This document shows positions 1-8,482 of a stretch of DNA of 64,000 bases, one piece after another. A model generated the notes under the pieces. The model saw only the letters and a program-made list of their open reading frames with translations. It was not told the origin of the DNA and did not search any database. Every line of letters starts with the position of its first letter. The first letter of the stretch is position 1. Location of the stretch: assembly GCF_927798115.1 (NCBI RefSeq), contig NZ_CAKMMG010000006.1, positions 1 through 64,000 on the forward strand. The letters are read 5' to 3'. The stretch comes from Paenibacillus auburnensis. Lineage in GTDB: Bacteria; Bacillota; Bacilli; Paenibacillales; Paenibacillaceae. Position numbers and translations under genes: made by a program.

Positions 1-44
1 ATCTCATATGAATACGTTGTGAACTTTTGTCCTTTTTTCACCAT

Positions 45-114
45 AAAAAATGCACCCCTTAGATTTCATCGGATAAACCAGGGGTTTATTCCAATGTCTA
101 TTCTAAGGGGTGCA
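45..114 (-). terminator. Terminator after the helicase gene
   Basis: A perfect 12-bp inverted repeat (TGCACCCCTTAG at 51-62 with CTAAGGGGTGCA at 103-114) encloses a second, nearly perfect repeat (71-79 with 83-92). Read on the minus strand the stem is followed at once by six T. It lies just past the stop of the minus-strand helicase gene, so a Rho-independent terminator is the simplest reading. The nested arms are unusually long for one. Confidence 0.6.
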
Positions 115-168
115 CTTCACATTTGTTCTGTGGAAAGGGGCTTTGTCTGCAGGTGAGTCTGTCCTGTA

Positions 169-2499
169 TTATACAGGAACCTCCCGCGTACTTTTCGCCA
201 TGGGCGAGCTGCACAGCGGGCAGGGCTTGGAGGCCAGATGATCCTCGGCCCCGCCTGCCTTCATCCGGGTCCAACCCGGGCAGCTTGTACCGGTACAGTT
301 CCAGACCGGAACGGTATGCATCCGTACATTCGCTCCGCTGCCGGAGGAATACGATCTGGTCACGCCGGTTCTGCTTACCGCCACAGAGGCGGGCGCAGGC
401 CGGGAAGGGGCGGCTGCTGCACGGAAGGCGGACAGCATAAAGCGGGAGACTTCCGCTTTCTTCCCCCGGTGTCTGGCCGGTGAGCTGATGAACAGCTCCT
501 CCCGGGCCCGGGTGACGGCTACGTAGGCGAGCCGCCGCTCTTCTTCCAGTGCGGCAATGCCGGATTCGCTGCCGGTCTTGAAGGTGCCGGCTGCCGGGGG
601 CTTGGTAGTCTTCCGGTCCTTCAGCCGCTCGCCTTCGAGCGCCGAGCTGTGGGGAAGGATGCCTTCCGATGCGCCGATCAGGAAGACAACAGGGAACTCC
701 AGCCCCTTGGACTTGTGAATGGTCATCAGCGCAATCCGGTTGCCCTGCTCCTTCAGGCCGGGCTGGCGGCTCTGCTCATTCCGCTCGGTAATATTAGCAA
801 TGAATTCGAGGAAGACCGGGATGCTGTCGAACCGTTCAGCAGAGGACTCCAGCTCGTCTAGCATTTCCTTGAGCGTCTCACGGTGCAGTGTAGCCTGGTG
901 CCGTTCATTGGCTTCAATGAAATAGTCATAGAAGTTCGTGCGGATCTGGCGGATCGCCTGCACCGGTGTTAACGCCGACAGCCCGCGTATCAGCTCCAGC
1001 CGGTCCCGCAGCTTAGCACCTTTGAAATCCTCCATGCCCGGCAGCGACAGGAGATGGATCAGCGGTCCTTGCTTGGGCTGGACAGCCTCCATCCGGCGGA
1101 TATGGTCCATGCCTTTTTCCCGGCTCATATAGAGGGTCGGCAGGATGTTCTCCATCGCTGCGAAGTTGCGCCGGTTCAGTGACAACCGCAGATGATCCAG
1201 CACCGGGGAGATCAGCCAGTGCTCGTAGAGCAGCTGGCCTTCCCCGTAATCCACATAGGGGATATCCCGCAGGAGCAGCAGCTCCAGCACCGCCCGGTTG
1301 CTGCTGGAGGCGCGGTAGAGCAGGGCGAAATCACGGTATTCCCTGTTTCCGCTGTCCACTTGGCTGACAATATGTTCAACAATCTGCTCGGCTTCCTCAT
1401 CCGCGGTCTGCGGGCGCAGATACCGGGGCTGGCTGCCGCTGTTTTTGGCGGCCTGCAGCGTTTTGGAGCGCCGCCGCAGGTTATGGCGGATGATGCCGTT
1501 GCCAAGGCCGACAATAGCCGGGCCGGAGCGGTAGTTAATATCCAGCGTGATTACCTTGGCGCCCGGGTAAAGCTTCTCGAATTCGAGGATGAACTCACTG
1601 CGCGCGCCGTTGAAAGAATAGATCGTCTGGTCATCATCGCCGACAACCATCAGATTGTGCTGCGGATGGGCAATCATTTTGACCAGCTCATACTGCAGCG
1701 CGTTCGTATCCTGAAATTCGTCGACCATGACATACTGGAATTTCTGCTGCAATTCATGGAGCAGCGCGGGCTGCTCCCGCAGCATTTTGTATGCGATCAG
1801 CAGCACATCGTCGAAATCGATTTTGAAATTATCGGTTTTCCATTGCTCGTACAGGACCAGGATCGCCTTCATTTCCTGTTCTGCGGTTGTGCTCTCCGGC
1901 AGATTCTCCGCCTCGCCCATATTCATCTTGCAGGAAGAGAGCAGGGCGAGCAGTGTTTCCGGCGGATAGGCATCCTTCGGCAGCCCCAGCTCCCGCATAA
2001 TCTGCTTCAGCAGGATATGCTGGCGGCGCGTCTCATGAAAGATGTCCTGCCGCAGTCCTTGTCTTCTCAGGAAATAGAGAAAAAAGGAGTGGAATGTGCG
2101 GGCCTGAAGACGGGCGGCATCGCTTTCCTCCACACCCGGGAGCAAGGCGATGCGCTCACGCATTTCAGCAGCCGCCTTGCTCGAGAAGGTCAGCAGCAGC
2201 AGCCGGCTGGGCGAGATGCCCCGCACCGACAGCAAATAGCCGGTCCTGCAGATCAGCACCGAGGTTTTGCCGGAGCCTGCACCGGCCAGTGTCAGCAGCG
2301 GCCCCTGATGATGCCGTACTGCCGCGATCTGCGGCTGATTGAGCAGAATGCCCCCTTCTTCCAGCCTGCGGAAATAAGCGGCATCACTTTCCTCCGGCTT
2401 CACCATCTCGCGGCTGGTCCGGGCTGAAGCGATGGCCGCCTGGGGAATGCGCTCACCGGTTGCACCCAGCGGTATATTATGAAATAAGAGCTTGTTCAT
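169..2499 (-). CDS. UvrD/Rep/PcrA-type ATP-dependent DNA helicase with C-terminal zinc ribbon
   Basis: Superfamily 1 helicase, 776 aa. The motifs appear in order: Walker A GAGSGKT (K78), motif II VDEFQDTN, motif III GDDDQTIYSFNGAR, motif IV INYRS, motif V TIHKSKGLEFP and motif VI YVAVTRAREEL. Such enzymes unwind DNA 3'-5' during repair and replication restart. The C-terminus carries CX4C-X19-CX2C (C735, C740, C760, C763), a zinc-ribbon pattern that I do not expect in canonical PcrA or UvrD. It is also longer than Rep but lacks the usual PcrA C-terminal tail, so it is probably a separate Paenibacillus paralog rather than the housekeeping PcrA. The start at 2499 is chosen because AAGGTGA sits six bases upstream; an in-frame ATG at 2514 has no ribosome binding site. 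A terminator follows. Confidence 0.9.
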   Translation of the reverse strand: MNKLLFHNIPLGATGERIPQAAIASARTSREMVKPEESDAAYFRRLEEGGILLNQPQIAAVRHHQGPLLTLAGAGSGKTSVLICRTGYLLSVRGISPSRLLLLTFSSKAAAEMRERIALLPGVEESDAARLQARTFHSFFLYFLRRQGLRQDIFHETRRQHILLKQIMRELGLPKDAYPPETLLALLSSCKMNMGEAENLPESTTAEQEMKAILVLYEQWKTDNFKIDFDDVLLIAYKMLREQPALLHELQQKFQYVMVDEFQDTNALQYELVKMIAHPQHNLMVVGDDDQTIYSFNGARSEFILEFEKLYPGAKVITLDINYRSGPAIVGLGNGIIRHNLRRRSKTLQAAKNSGSQPRYLRPQTADEEAEQIVEHIVSQVDSGNREYRDFALLYRASSSNRAVLELLLLRDIPYVDYGEGQLLYEHWLISPVLDHLRLSLNRRNFAAMENILPTLYMSREKGMDHIRRMEAVQPKQGPLIHLLSLPGMEDFKGAKLRDRLELIRGLSALTPVQAIRQIRTNFYDYFIEANERHQATLHRETLKEMLDELESSAERFDSIPVFLEFIANITERNEQSRQPGLKEQGNRIALMTIHKSKGLEFPVVFLIGASEGILPHSSALEGERLKDRKTTKPPAAGTFKTGSESGIAALEEERRLAYVAVTRAREELFISSPARHRGKKAEVSRFMLSAFRAAAAPSRPAPASVAVSRTGVTRSYSSGSGANVRMHTVPVWNCTGTSCPGWTRMKAGGAEDHLASKPCPLCSSPMAKSTREVPV

Positions 2500-2731
2500 T
2501 AGATTCACCTTCATTTAAGTCCACTAACGGGTTGATTTTTGCCAACTTACACTATACCACGTATCTGTTTTGGCGAAATGTTATTTTTATGCCAGAGGAT
2601 GGGGCGCGTATGGGGAACCGGTGCTACAGAGGGGGAAATGCCGAAATGAGATAAATTGCAGGGTGGGCCCATCCAGGGCATTTTAAGCAGTGGCCCTTTT
2701 TAACGGCAGCCTTCCGGGTTTCGGGCCACCG

Positions 2732-3190
2732 TCACTTTATCTTTCCAAGCACATAGTTCACTTTGCGCTCGTACCCGCGGGGTTTGTTCTCCCGGATCTC
2801 TTCGAGCAGAAAAGCCAGTGCCCGCTTCACCCTTGGAGGCATGCCTTTAGCTATAGCGGCATATTCCTTCAGGAACATATCGTCGCTCAAGATCCGCTCG
2901 TTCAGCACGATGGCCCAGCCCCGGGCAGGCTCGAGCATCTCAGGCAGCGATTCCAGCAGCTGGGTCAGGTACATCTCCATGTGGCAGCTTTCCACAAAAT
3001 GAACGAGGCTGAACATCATTTCCTCGTGCTCCGTCTCGTCATCGAATACCTTGAAAATCTGCTGGATCACAGCATCCTCGGTATCACCTGCCAGTCCTTC
3101 GAGCGCCTGTTCAAACCGTTCGCACTCCAGCTCCGTCCGCAGCAGGCGGTTGTTGTACAGCTGGGCGATGCCCGGATACATATTCATCAT
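2732..3190 (-). CDS. Small acidic helical protein, possibly Imm30-like
   Basis: 152 aa, soluble, acidic and predicted helical, with no signal peptide. The segment around EHEEMMFSLVHFVE and the later ARGWAIVLNERILSDD pattern recall the immunity protein 30 family (Imm30), which neutralises polymorphic toxins. I can only suggest this by resemblance, and no toxin gene is nearby. The start at 3190 is set by AGGAGG at 3197-3202, which overlaps the TAG stop of the upstream HAD phosphatase gene, so the two are translationally coupled. An in-frame start at 3244 would lie inside that gene and has no good ribosome binding site. Confidence 0.6.
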   Translation of the reverse strand: MMNMYPGIAQLYNNRLLRTELECERFEQALEGLAGDTEDAVIQQIFKVFDDETEHEEMMFSLVHFVESCHMEMYLTQLLESLPEMLEPARGWAIVLNERILSDDMFLKEYAAIAKGMPPRVKRALAFLLEEIRENKPRGYERKVNYVLGKIK

Positions 3191-3200
3191 GAGTGGCCTC

Positions 3201-4064
3201 CTACTTCCGGTCCAAAAGATGGCGGATTCCGGCGGCAACACCATGCTCTACATTACTCAGTGTGATGAAATCAGCGGTTTCCTTTAGCAGGGCAGCGGCA
3301 TTCGCCATGGCAATTTTATAGCCGGCCTTCTCAAACATCGGAAGATCATTATAGCTGTCGCCCATCACAGCAACCTGCTCAGCCGGAATTCCGTAGTGGG
3401 CAGCCAGCAGGCTTACGCCGTTACCTTTGTTGGCCTCCTTGTGGTTGATCTCAATATTGCTCTCATGGGAAGCGGTGATAATGAGGCCGGGAATCGCGGC
3501 AAACCGGGTAGATGCTTCTTTGAGCACTTCAGGGTTCAACGAGAAGGCCAGAGCTTTATAGATATGGTTGTCTTCTTTGCTCCACACGTCTTCCATGCTC
3601 TCTACGTAAGTTACCGCAGCCTGCTGAAACTGCTTGGCGATCATCGCCTTCAACAGCCAGCCTACTCCGTCGGGGATGTCTTCGTCTTTCAGCTCCGATA
3701 ATTTTTCCAGGCGGACACGCTTGTCCAGCTCTACATATACATTGTCCTTGGTGTACACTTCGTAATAAAGTTCGTTAATTTCGTTCATCCAGCGCAGCGC
3801 AGGAATAATATCCTCTTTGTCGAGCGGCCGGCTTGCCGCAATGGATCCGTCAGGCAGTGTCAGCACTGCTCCGTTCAGGCTGACCACCGGGCACTCCAGC
3901 TCGGCCAGCCGCAGCTGCCGCTCCGCATCCATGTACGAACGTCCGGTGGCGATTGCCACAATATGGCCCAGACTTTGAGCGTTTGCAATAGCCTCACGGT
4001 TCTCCGGGCTAATCTTGCCGTCCTCATTCAGCAGCGTTCCATCCATATCAAGTGCAATCAGCAT
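3201..4064 (-). CDS. Cof-type HAD-superfamily phosphatase
   Basis: 287 aa, the usual length for Cof/YkrA-like class IIB HAD phosphatases that dephosphorylate small sugar phosphates or flavin/nucleotide phosphates. Motif I is DMDGT near residue 6 (nucleophile D6, acid/base D8), motif II lies near SLNGA, and motif III/IV is the MGDSYNDLPMFEKAG block near the C-terminus. AAGGAGA precedes the ATG. The next gene's ribosome binding site overlaps this stop. The substrate cannot be read from sequence. Confidence 0.88.
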   Translation of the reverse strand: MLIALDMDGTLLNEDGKISPENREAIANAQSLGHIVAIATGRSYMDAERQLRLAELECPVVSLNGAVLTLPDGSIAASRPLDKEDIIPALRWMNEINELYYEVYTKDNVYVELDKRVRLEKLSELKDEDIPDGVGWLLKAMIAKQFQQAAVTYVESMEDVWSKEDNHIYKALAFSLNPEVLKEASTRFAAIPGLIITASHESNIEINHKEANKGNGVSLLAAHYGIPAEQVAVMGDSYNDLPMFEKAGYKIAMANAAALLKETADFITLSNVEHGVAAGIRHLLDRK

Positions 4065-4301
4065 GGCAGTGTTCTCCTTTTTCGCTTCGTAAAGTTGTCC
4101 CTACCTGGGACAGTGAAATGATTCTTTGTATTTTATCATTAATTCTTTGTAATTAAAAAATCCATTTTCAAGTAAGTGGAGGATTTTCAGAAAGGACTCC
4201 GGTCGTGTTACAATGAGAGGTAGACCAACAAGCTGGCATCCAGAGCGCTTTTAAGCTTACATTGCCCATTGTGAATTGTTTTTAGGTAAGGGGGATAAGG
4301 A

Positions 4302-5543
4302 ATGAAATCCAGAAATTTAGCTACGATATCGCTTGCCGTGATGGCCTGCGGTTTTCTGATTACGCTGTTTTTACCGGAAAATATAGGGACCGAGCTGTTA
4401 AGAGGCGGCTTTGAGGCCGGCCTTGTCGGCGGGATTGCTGACTGGTTCGCAGTTACCGCGCTGTTCCGGCACCCGCTGGGCCTGCGGATTCCGCATACCT
4501 CACTGCTGCTCAAGAACCGGGACAAAATCGTGCAGTCACTGATCTCGGCCATGGAGAATGAACTGCTGAACAAGGCAAGTATTGAGAACAAGCTGCGCAA
4601 GGTCCGCATTGTCTCTCTGGGCAGCGGGCTGTTGACGAAATTTATGTCCAGAAAAAAAGCAAGAACCGAAATTCTCGGACAGCTTAGCGCGCTCGTGCAG
4701 CGCCTTCCGGTGGAACATGCGGTGCCTTATCTTCAAACGGCTCTCGCGGACTATCTCCGGGATGCAGAACTAGGTGTTGCTGCTGACCGGATCGCGACCA
4801 GGCTGATGAATGACGGAAAGGATACCGCAGCCCTTGATTATGCGCTGGAGGGGATTTCCGGCTGGAGCGGGCGTCCGGAGACGCGTGCCATGCTGGGCAA
4901 GATCGCCAGTGAAAAGCTGGCTGAAGTTAAGCTTGGCGGGCTGAAGGGGATGGCCTTTCAGGCCTTTGTAGGATTTATGGACGCAGACATGCTGGGAGAA
5001 ATGCTGCAGGGCATGCTGCAGTCGGGTATCCGCGATTTCCGCGAAGCAGACAGTCCATACCGGGAAGAAATGATCCGCGAAATCCGCGTCGCCATATTCC
5101 AGCTTGTAAATGACGAAGCGAAGATCACTGCGCTGAAAGACTGGGCGCAAAAAGAGCTGCAGGGCGAAGAAGCAGCTGCGTTTCTGCGCCAGCAGCTGGA
5201 GGTTTTCCGTGGCAAGGCAGCTGCAATGCTGGAGGAGGACCGCAGTTCCGGCGGGCGCAGGCTGTTCGCGCTCTATGCCATGCTGATCCGCCGTATCAGC
5301 GGGGAGAAGGAGTGGATTCAGGGCTGGGAAGAACGGATTCGGGCTTCATTGATTAATATCGTAGAGGCTAATCATTTCCGGCTTGGTGTATTGGTCAAAG
5401 AAAACCTGGATCAAATGGACGATGCTAGCCTCGTTAACATGCTGGAGGATAAAGTGGGCAAGGATTTGCAGTGGATCCGGGTCAACGGCGCCGTATGCGG
5501 CTTTGTCGTGGGTCTGGTGCTGACAGTCATCCAGATGATTTGA
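4302..5543 (+). CDS. DUF445 family membrane protein (YjiN-like)
   Basis: 413 aa. An N-terminal hydrophobic segment (about residues 7-25) is followed by the conserved GGIADWFAVTALFRHPLG block, a long helical middle region, and a C-terminal membrane helix (about 393-412). This layout is typical of DUF445 proteins such as E. coli YjiN, whose function is unknown; the long helices probably form a membrane-anchored scaffold. GTAAGGGGG before the ATG serves as ribosome binding site. It is monocistronic, with a stem-loop terminator after it. Confidence 0.85.
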   Translation: MKSRNLATISLAVMACGFLITLFLPENIGTELLRGGFEAGLVGGIADWFAVTALFRHPLGLRIPHTSLLLKNRDKIVQSLISAMENELLNKASIENKLRKVRIVSLGSGLLTKFMSRKKARTEILGQLSALVQRLPVEHAVPYLQTALADYLRDAELGVAADRIATRLMNDGKDTAALDYALEGISGWSGRPETRAMLGKIASEKLAEVKLGGLKGMAFQAFVGFMDADMLGEMLQGMLQSGIRDFREADSPYREEMIREIRVAIFQLVNDEAKITALKDWAQKELQGEEAAAFLRQQLEVFRGKAAAMLEEDRSSGGRRLFALYAMLIRRISGEKEWIQGWEERIRASLINIVEANHFRLGVLVKENLDQMDDASLVNMLEDKVGKDLQWIRVNGAVCGFVVGLVLTVIQMI

Positions 5544-5560
5544 GGATAAGGCAATTGGAA

Positions 5561-5624
5561 GAGGCAGCAGAACGTTTCCTGGAGCGGGATTTCCGTCCAG
5601 GCGACGCTTTGCTGCCTCTTTAAT
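5561..5624 (+). terminator. Terminator after DUF445 gene
   Basis: Outer arms GAGGCAGCA (5561-5569) and TGCTGCCTC (5610-5618) enclose an inner CCTGGA/TCCAGG pair, followed by TTTAAT on the plus strand. It also lies between two convergent genes and may act in both directions. Confidence 0.65.
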
Positions 5625-5653
5625 ATGGAGATATGACTTAGGAAGATAAGCGG

Positions 5654-5980
5654 CTACAGTTGGTTTTTACCGTTGCTGATCGTGAAGGTCTCCAGCACAG
5701 GCAGGACAAAGATCTTGCCGTCACCGAAGGAGCCTTGTTCGCCGGTTCTTGCCGTTCTCATAATAATGCTGATGACATCGTCCTTCTCATCATCATTGAT
5801 GACAATCATCAGGAGCTTTTTGGAGATTTGATTGTAGTAGTTGGTTCCAACTTGAATTCCTTTTTGTTTGCCGCGGCCCAGCAAATCCATTTTACTGATG
5901 GAGGGGAAGCCGGCCAGCATTAATTCAGCCATGACCGCATCCGCTTTCTCGGGTCTTACAATGGCTTTGATCATTAACAT
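5654..5980 (-). CDS. PII-family nitrogen regulator, NifI1-like
   Basis: 108 aa, GlnB/GlnK fold. It begins MLMIKAIVRPEKAD as PII proteins do, has the T-loop stretch GRGKQKGIQVGTNYY and the C-terminal RTARTG...GDGKIFV ATP-binding signature. The T-loop sequence is closer to NifI1 of archaea and clostridia than to GlnB, and the uridylylated tyrosine context of proteobacterial PII is absent. PII proteins sense 2-oxoglutarate and ADP/ATP and control nitrogen enzymes by direct contact. It stands alone: there is no amtB, glnA or nif gene beside it, so its partner is unknown. AAGGGTG lies before the ATG. Confidence 0.85.
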   Translation of the reverse strand: MLMIKAIVRPEKADAVMAELMLAGFPSISKMDLLGRGKQKGIQVGTNYYNQISKKLLMIVINDDEKDDVISIIMRTARTGEQGSFGDGKIFVLPVLETFTISNGKNQL

Positions 5981-6129
5981 AACGATGCACCCTTTCTACA
6001 GCGAATAGTTGTTGTAGGGGGTTGCCAGCATCTTGATAGCGGTATAAACTAACACAGTTTGTTATTGGCAACGCTTACAATATGAGTATAATAGCTACAG
6101 CTGCCTATATCCTGCGAGGATGATCACAA

Positions 6130-6185
6130 TTCCTTTGTTACACATTGTCGCAAAGGAAGAGGAGCGCCTGTTAGGTAGACTCCTC
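6130..6185 (-). terminator. Two adjacent stem-loops after the glycosyltransferase gene
   Basis: Two small inverted repeats lie back to back: TTCCTTTG (6130-6137)/CAAAGGAA (6151-6158) and GAGGAG (6159-6164)/CTCCTC (6180-6185). On the minus strand they come directly after the stop of the glycosyltransferase gene and are pyrimidine-rich, but there is no clean T run, so this is a weak terminator call. Confidence 0.3.
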
Positions 6186-6187
6186 GG

Positions 6188-7288
6188 TTACGGCTTGAGT
6201 AGCAGGCCGTACAGCTCCTCTAAATGCGCTGCAGTATGTTGCCATTCGAAAGTCCGCAGCGCATCGCTGCGGCCCTGCATTCCGATCTTTGCCGCTAGTT
6301 TGGGATCTCGGCCTACCCTGAGCATAAGCCTTGCAAAAGGCAATGCTTCCTGGTACCGGTTCACCAGATAGCCGTTATGACCTGAAGTGATGATTTCCCG
6401 GATACCGCCATTGTTCGAAGCGATGACCGGCAGGCCTGAAGCCATAGCTTCCACATTCACTAATCCGAAGGATTCATGCCGCTGGGAAGGGCAGACGAAA
6501 CAGTCAGCAGCCTGATACAAGCCGTGTATATGTTCGTGGGGGATAGTGCCAAGGAAGGTCACAGATACGCCGAGCCGGCTGGCCAGGCTCCTGAGCTTAC
6601 GGATATATAACGGTTTGCCCGGGCCTGCGATGATCAGATGGGCGGGCAGGCGTTTGTTCAGATGCTGCATGGCCCGGATCAGCACAGGTACTCCTTTACG
6701 AGGAATAACCCTGCCCACGAACAATACAGTAAACTTCGGTGGAAGCCGGTATTTTCTGCGCAGAAGCAGACGCTCCGGCAATTCAACAGGGGTGAAGCGA
6801 GATAAGTCGGCTCCCAGCGGAACGACACTGAGCTTACTGGAAAGCCCCGAAAAACGCCTGGAAAGCCGCTTCTGCAAAGACCGGCTGTTGACCGCAACGG
6901 TATTGGCGTATGCAAGGCTGCGGGCAATTCTTGCTTCTGCCGGTACAAAGGTCAGGGAATGGAGATACAGCAGTACAGGGGTCTCCGGATGCTGCTGCTT
7001 CACGGCGGCCATCAGCAGCGGACGATTATCGACCTGAATCACATCGAAGGATTCCCCCTCCAGAAAGTGAAGCACGGAAGCCCGATAACGGGCGGGAGTT
7101 CCTGAAGCCAGCCGGATGATCCGTACCTGCTCCAGTTCCTCTGATTCAGGCAGAAGGGCTGTTGTACGGCTTAGAATTGTTACGTTATGTCTCCGGGCGA
7201 GCTGTTTGGCGATGGCCCAAATACAGATCTCCACAGATCCGTCTCCAGGTACCGGGAACTGCTCCGGGGCAATAATACAGATATGCAT
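6188..7288 (-). CDS. GT4-family glycosyltransferase
   Basis: 366 aa, GT-B fold. The N-terminus (HICIIAPEQFPVPGDGSVE) is the acceptor-side Rossmann domain. The C-terminal half has VLFVGRVIPRKGV and the donor-site HESFGLVNVEAMASGLPVIAS block with the two glutamates of the EX7E motif. It resembles CotSA/YtcC-like spore-coat or envelope glycosyltransferases of Bacillales, which transfer a sugar from a nucleotide-sugar. The start at 7288 follows GAGGAGG eight bases upstream; the longer frame to 7408 would run into the next gene. Acceptor and sugar are unknown. Confidence 0.85.
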   Translation of the reverse strand: MHICIIAPEQFPVPGDGSVEICIWAIAKQLARRHNVTILSRTTALLPESEELEQVRIIRLASGTPARYRASVLHFLEGESFDVIQVDNRPLLMAAVKQQHPETPVLLYLHSLTFVPAEARIARSLAYANTVAVNSRSLQKRLSRRFSGLSSKLSVVPLGADLSRFTPVELPERLLLRRKYRLPPKFTVLFVGRVIPRKGVPVLIRAMQHLNKRLPAHLIIAGPGKPLYIRKLRSLASRLGVSVTFLGTIPHEHIHGLYQAADCFVCPSQRHESFGLVNVEAMASGLPVIASNNGGIREIITSGHNGYLVNRYQEALPFARLMLRVGRDPKLAAKIGMQGRSDALRTFEWQHTAAHLEELYGLLLKP

Positions 7289-7376
7289 AGCTCCAGCCTC
7301 CTCAAGGCCCATTAACGGATGTTTTCTCTTTCCTACCATATGCGGACTGACAGGCGGAAGACACCCCGGGGTTAGT

Positions 7377-8195
7377 TCAGGCGGCGATTTGCTTCGTTGT
7401 CGCTGCAATCACTGCAGCAATCTTTTGTTCCAGCTCGATGATTTTCTGTTTACTGGCGGCGATCTGCTTGTATCCGGAAAGGAGTGAGGTCAGGGATTGT
7501 CCGGCAAGAACCGGATTCTGCTTGCGGATGGCGGACTTAAAGTCGCCGAAATCTGCAGTTATCCGCTGGTTTAGTGCGGTCGCCACACTTTTCTGGGACT
7601 TGATGGTGGTCTGGGGGCTGTCGATGCCGGCTAAGGTTTTGCGTGCTGCAGCAATCTTTCGGGTGCGCTCCTCTTTGGCAGCCTTTAGCAGGGTTTCTTT
7701 GTCCCGGATCTCCTGGCGGGCGATTTGGACGGCAAACTTCATGGCCTCCGCCTGTGTACGCAGTACGGAATTCAGCGTCTTGTCTTTAAGTCCCTTCAAC
7801 AGGGTGATCCGGTTATTAAGCGCACTATATTGATCAAAGAGAGGCTGATAATGCTCTTTGGCGCTGCTGACCGCAGAGGTGAGCTTGGCCACAACAGCCT
7901 GATCGATCTCCTTAATCTGGTTACGGACCACAAGCAGTGCTTGTGCGTTGCTCTCATGCAGGAGACGGATCTGTTCTTCACGGCTCTCATACTGTGCAGT
8001 CTGGGCAGAGAGTTCACTGTACTGGCTCTTCAGCTTGACTCTGGCTGAGGATTCAGCGGCGGCGGCAGTCAGCTCAAAAGCGGCCTGAATCGAGGGTGTC
8101 AGCACAGCAGCAGCTGCGCTTGCTGCACCGGCTGAGGTGAATAAGGACACCATAAGCATAAGTGCTGCAGGGAATGTCTTCATAAGCTTGTTCAA
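7377..8195 (-). CDS. Secreted coiled-coil protein of unknown function
   Basis: 272 aa. A signal peptide covers about residues 1-28 (KLMKTFPAALMLMVSLF core, AxA cleavage near ASA). The rest is almost entirely charged helix with heptad-like spacing and no cysteines, so it is probably an extracellular coiled coil. I do not recognise a catalytic domain. The start is TTG at 8195, after AGGAGGAG; the ATG at 8183 is too far from it. The leader upstream carries a terminator-like hairpin and a palindrome (separate entries), which suggests regulated expression. Confidence 0.75.
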   Translation of the reverse strand: MNKLMKTFPAALMLMVSLFTSAGAASAAAAVLTPSIQAAFELTAAAAESSARVKLKSQYSELSAQTAQYESREEQIRLLHESNAQALLVVRNQIKEIDQAVVAKLTSAVSSAKEHYQPLFDQYSALNNRITLLKGLKDKTLNSVLRTQAEAMKFAVQIARQEIRDKETLLKAAKEERTRKIAAARKTLAGIDSPQTTIKSQKSVATALNQRITADFGDFKSAIRKQNPVLAGQSLTSLLSGYKQIAASKQKIIELEQKIAAVIAATTKQIAA

Positions 8196-8240
8196 CTTTG
8201 GATTCTCCTCCTGTCTTCACTATTGTCCGCAAACGGCAAA

Positions 8241-8286
8241 AAGCACCCGTAAGTAAAAGGCCAATAAGCCTTTATTACGGGTGCTT
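8241..8286 (-). promoter_or_regulatory. Terminator-like hairpin in the leader of the secreted coiled-coil gene
   Basis: AAGCACCCGTAA (8241-8252) and TTACGGGTGCTT (8275-8286) form a perfect 12-bp stem with a smaller AAAGGC/GCCTTT pairing inside. On the minus strand it ends in TTTTT (the A5 at 8238-8242). It is 46 bases upstream of the TTG start and no minus-strand gene lies further upstream, so it looks like an attenuator rather than an operon terminator. Confidence 0.5.
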
Positions 8287-8295
8287 CCATCGTAA

Positions 8296-8321
8296 TTGGT
8301 TAAATATGTGATATTAACCAA
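8296..8321. promoter_or_regulatory. Palindromic operator-like site
   Basis: TTGGTTAA (8296-8303) and TTAACCAA (8314-8321) are perfect 8-bp arms around a 10-bp A/T-rich spacer. It lies between a divergent pair, the secreted coiled-coil gene and the hybrid kinase. On the minus strand, TTGACG is found about 20 bases upstream of it. A dimeric regulator site is plausible; the regulator is unknown. Confidence 0.4.
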
Positions 8322-8482
8322 CACTCTAAATGAACCGCAGAGAGCCGTCAATATTTAAAATTTTTAATTTATGTTCCGAAGTCGCGCTGTACATTTCTTC
8401 CGGCTTCCTCTTATCGTATACTGGTAGAAGTACAACTGAGAGTCTGCACAGAGCTGGCTCATGAGAAGGGGGCCCCTATAAA

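Noticed and set aside
51..114. End of an insertion sequence
   Set aside because: The nested inverted repeats could suggest it, but there is no transposase or target duplication, and the T6 run right after the helicase stop fits a terminator.
1192..2427. 411-codon open frame on the plus strand
   Set aside because: It is the antisense shadow of the helicase gene; no ribosome binding site or family signature, and all helicase motifs lie on the other strand.
8241..8286. c-di-AMP or c-di-GMP riboswitch before the secreted coiled-coil gene
   Set aside because: The conserved aptamer blocks of these classes are absent; only a terminator-like stem and a palindrome are visible.
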